Shown: piece after piece, positions 3,792 to 5,368 of the stretch
Numbering within the stretch: the first letter of the stretch is position 1
How the letters are laid out: each line of letters opens with the position of its first letter
NCBI GenBank assembly: GCA_003224635.1
Contig: QHZK01000470.1
Location: forward strand, 1-5,368
From: Acidobacteriota bacterium
GTDB lineage: Bacteria; Acidobacteriota; Terriglobia; UBA7540
Length of the DNA stretch: 5,368 nt
Direction of reading: 5' to 3'
Program-made: the position numbers and the translations under genes
The notes under the pieces: model-generated
What the model saw: the letters and a program-made list of their open reading frames with translations, nothing else
Database searches by the model: none
What the model was told of the DNA's origin: nothing

Positions 3792-5368
3792 ATGACAACA
3801 GCAACCGTGGACCAACAACGATCCTCACGCGGGAGGAGCCCTGTTTTCTTACGCGTGCTTGTTTCCGGGCTCGTCGTCATTCTCTTGATTGCGGGATCGC
3901 TCGCGGCCTGGCTTCACTGGCGCGCTCATGCCTGCTTGCCGCAGCTTGACGGCGCGATTCAGGTCGCGGGGCTCAGAGCGCCCGTCGAAGTATCACGGGA
4001 CGCCCGCGGCGTGCCGCACATCCGCGCCCGGTCGCTCGAAGACGCGGTTTTGGCGCAGGGTTACGTGACCGCGCAAGACCGGCTCTGGCAAATGGATTTG
4101 AGCCGCCGGCTGGCCCAAGGCGAGCTTTCGGAAATTCTCGGGAAGCGGACGCTCGATCTCGATATCGAGAACCGCAAGCTCGGTCTCGCGCAGGCAGCCG
4201 ACCGCGCCGTGCCGGAGATCGACGCCCAATCGAGGGAAGTGCTCGCCGCCTACGCCCGTGGCGTGAACGCCTTCATCGCCAGCCACAAGGACCGCCTCCC
4301 CATCGAGTTCCCTCTGCTCCGTTACCAACCGCGAGCGTGGCGCGAAGCGGACTCGATCGGCGTGGCATTAAACATGGCCAAGAGGCTGAACACCTCGTGG
4401 CACACGGACTTGATGCGCGAGCGCCTGCGCAGCAAGCTCACGCCGCAGCTCTACGCGGACCTCTTCCCCGACCGTTCGCCCCTCGACCATCCCGTGGCGG
4501 AGCCGGTCGCCGGCCCGGTCAGAGTGGCGCACCCCGAAGCCAGCGGAGCGCTGCCCAGCGAGCTTCCTTCTACTAAGTCATCATGTCGCTTTGCGACACC
4601 CGCAAAGCATGAAAATGTCATGCTGAGCGAAGCGAAGCACCTGTGTTATTTCAATGCGAATGCCGGGATGCTTCGCTTCGCTCAGCATGACATTTCAGGG
4701 CAGATGGCTGACGTCGATCCCATGCTGGCTACGCTGGCGGAGCCAGCCGACGGCTTCGACTTCGCGCTCGGCAGCAACAACTGGGTGGTCAGCGGCGCCC
4801 ACACGCAGTCCGGCAAGCCGCTGCTCTCGAACGACCCTCACCTGAGCCACAGCGTGCCCAGCGTGTGGTACCAGGTCGAGCTCGAGGCGCCGGGCCTGCA
4901 CGTGGCCGGCGTCAGCTTGCCCGGCGGACCGCTGGTTGTCATCGGTCATAACGACCGGATCGCGTGGGGAATGACCAACACCGGCCCCGACGTCCAGGAC
5001 CTGTACCTCGAGACGTTCAAACCCGGCGACCCGAACAAATACCTGGTGAAGGGCCGCTGGATTGACGCCGAAGTGCACGAGGAGCACATCAACGTGCGCG
5101 CCGCAGTAGACGTGCGCCTTACGGTCAGGGCCACTCGCCACGGCCCGGTGATCGGCGAGGACGGTAAATACTCGCTGGCGCTCAAGTGGACCGCGCTTCA
5201 GCCGCGCGCCCTTGCCTTCACGTTCCTGAGGATGAACCAGGCGCAGAACTGGGAGCAGTTCAAAGACGCCATCCGTGGCTTCACCGGCCCCGAGCAAAAC
5301 ATGGTCTACGCCGACGTGGACGGCAACATCGGCTACTACGCGCCGGCGTGGGTCCCGATTCGAAAGCG
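3792..5368 (+). CDS. Penicillin acylase family Ntn hydrolase, N-terminal part (525 codons, runs off the right end)
   Basis: The frame is open from ATG 3792 to the window end. Residues about 18-41 form a hydrophobic membrane anchor or uncleaved signal, placing the enzyme outside the cytoplasmic membrane. The alpha-chain part has RDARGVPHIRARS (70-82) and QGYVTAQDRLWQMDLSRR. Self-cleavage is predicted between Gly327 and Ser328 in LGSNNWVVSG, making Ser328 the N-terminal nucleophile of the beta chain. His350 in SNDPHL occupies beta-23, as I recall for cephalosporin and acyl-homoserine-lactone acylases, whereas penicillin G acylase has Gln. GHNDRIAWGMTNTG puts Asn396 at beta-69, and PEQNMVYADVDGNIGY supplies Asn503, the likely oxyanion Asn. 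These enzymes hydrolyse amide bonds of acylated substrates; the natural substrate here is unknown. Residues about 264-302 are encoded by palindromic repeats inserted in frame. The gene is divergent from the desulfurase. No in-frame ATG or GTG lies shortly upstream. Confidence 0.9.
   Translation, partial: MTTATVDQQRSSRGRSPVFLRVLVSGLVVILLIAGSLAAWLHWRAHACLPQLDGAIQVAGLRAPVEVSRDARGVPHIRARSLEDAVLAQGYVTAQDRLWQMDLSRRLAQGELSEILGKRTLDLDIENRKLGLAQAADRAVPEIDAQSREVLAAYARGVNAFIASHKDRLPIEFPLLRYQPRAWREADSIGVALNMAKRLNTSWHTDLMRERLRSKLTPQLYADLFPDRSPLDHPVAEPVAGPVRVAHPEASGALPSELPSTKSSCRFATPAKHENVMLSEAKHLCYFNANAGMLRFAQHDISGQMADVDPMLATLAEPADGFDFALGSNNWVVSGAHTQSGKPLLSNDPHLSHSVPSVWYQVELEAPGLHVAGVSLPGGPLVVIGHNDRIAWGMTNTGPDVQDLYLETFKPGDPNKYLVKGRWIDAEVHEEHINVRAAVDVRLTVRATRHGPVIGEDGKYSLALKWTALQPRALAFTFLRMNQAQNWEQFKDAIRGFTGPEQNMVYADVDGNIGYYAPAWVPIRK
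4588..4608. repeat. Small hairpin inside the acylase gene
   Basis: GCTTTGCG (4588-4595) and CGCAAAGC (4601-4608) are perfect 8-bp arms around the loop ACACC. It sits four bases upstream of the larger palindrome at 4613-4695. It is translated in frame as part of acylase residues 266-273 and looks like part of the same inserted segment. Confidence 0.65.
4613..4695. repeat. Palindromic repeat with 27-bp perfect arms, read through in frame in the acylase gene
   Basis: The left arm 4613-4639 and right arm 4669-4695 are exact reverse complements over 27 bases, with a 29-base loop. Both arms carry the CTGAGCGAAGCGAA core (4623-4636; complement at 4672-4685), which also occurs at 278-291. In the acylase frame the element encodes VMLSEAKHL and MLRFAQHD, peptides I recall as typical translations of this dispersed repeat in unrelated predicted proteins. 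It has no room for a transposase; it resembles a REP- or MITE-like element moved in trans. It adds about 28 residues upstream of the nucleophile without a stop or frame break. Confidence 0.85.

Noticed and set aside
4576..4654. Possible frameshift splitting the acylase into two genes at the repeat.
   Set aside because: Codon-by-codon reading from 3792 shows one uninterrupted frame through the repeat into LGSNNWVVSG and to the window end.

Overview
The window is GC-rich bacterial DNA with four protein-coding genes, two of them cut by the window edges. The intergenic DNA is full of short palindromic repeats. The repeat types (a GGAGCGCGGGCGTC element, a CTGAGCGAAGCGAA core, and GCAGAC hairpins) are what I associate from memory with Acidobacteriota, so that phylum is my best guess. 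It is an inference from repeats and base composition, because no rRNA or lineage marker is present.

Layout, left to right. Bases 1-128 (minus) hold the first 42 codons of a conserved protein I cannot name. Bases 129-312 hold two perfect 11-bp hairpins and a composite palindrome. Bases 313-1770 (minus) encode a complete NAD(P)-dependent aldehyde dehydrogenase of the alpha-ketoglutarate semialdehyde dehydrogenase type. The 645-base gap 1771-2415 has no intact gene. It contains a strong-looking sigma70-type promoter facing the dehydrogenase, a leader with a palindrome and a repeat copy, and what looks like the decayed C-terminus of a secreted metallophosphoesterase. Bases 2416-3597 (minus) encode a complete IscS/NifS-type cysteine desulfurase. 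A 194-base gap separates it from a divergent plus-strand gene starting at 3792 and running off the right end, a membrane-anchored penicillin-acylase-family Ntn hydrolase.

The genes do not form one obvious pathway. The dehydrogenase and the leftmost gene run in the same direction and could be co-transcribed. The cysteine desulfurase stands alone, without iscU, iscA or iscR in view.

The most unusual point is in the acylase. A repeat with perfect 27-bp inverted arms (4613-4695), next to a second small hairpin (4588-4608), lies inside the coding region. It is read through in frame about 25 codons before the predicted self-cleavage Ser. The repeat therefore appears to have become part of the spacer region that this family normally removes by autoproteolysis. 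I see no rRNA, tRNA, CRISPR array or complete insertion sequence, and no clearly novel multi-gene system.
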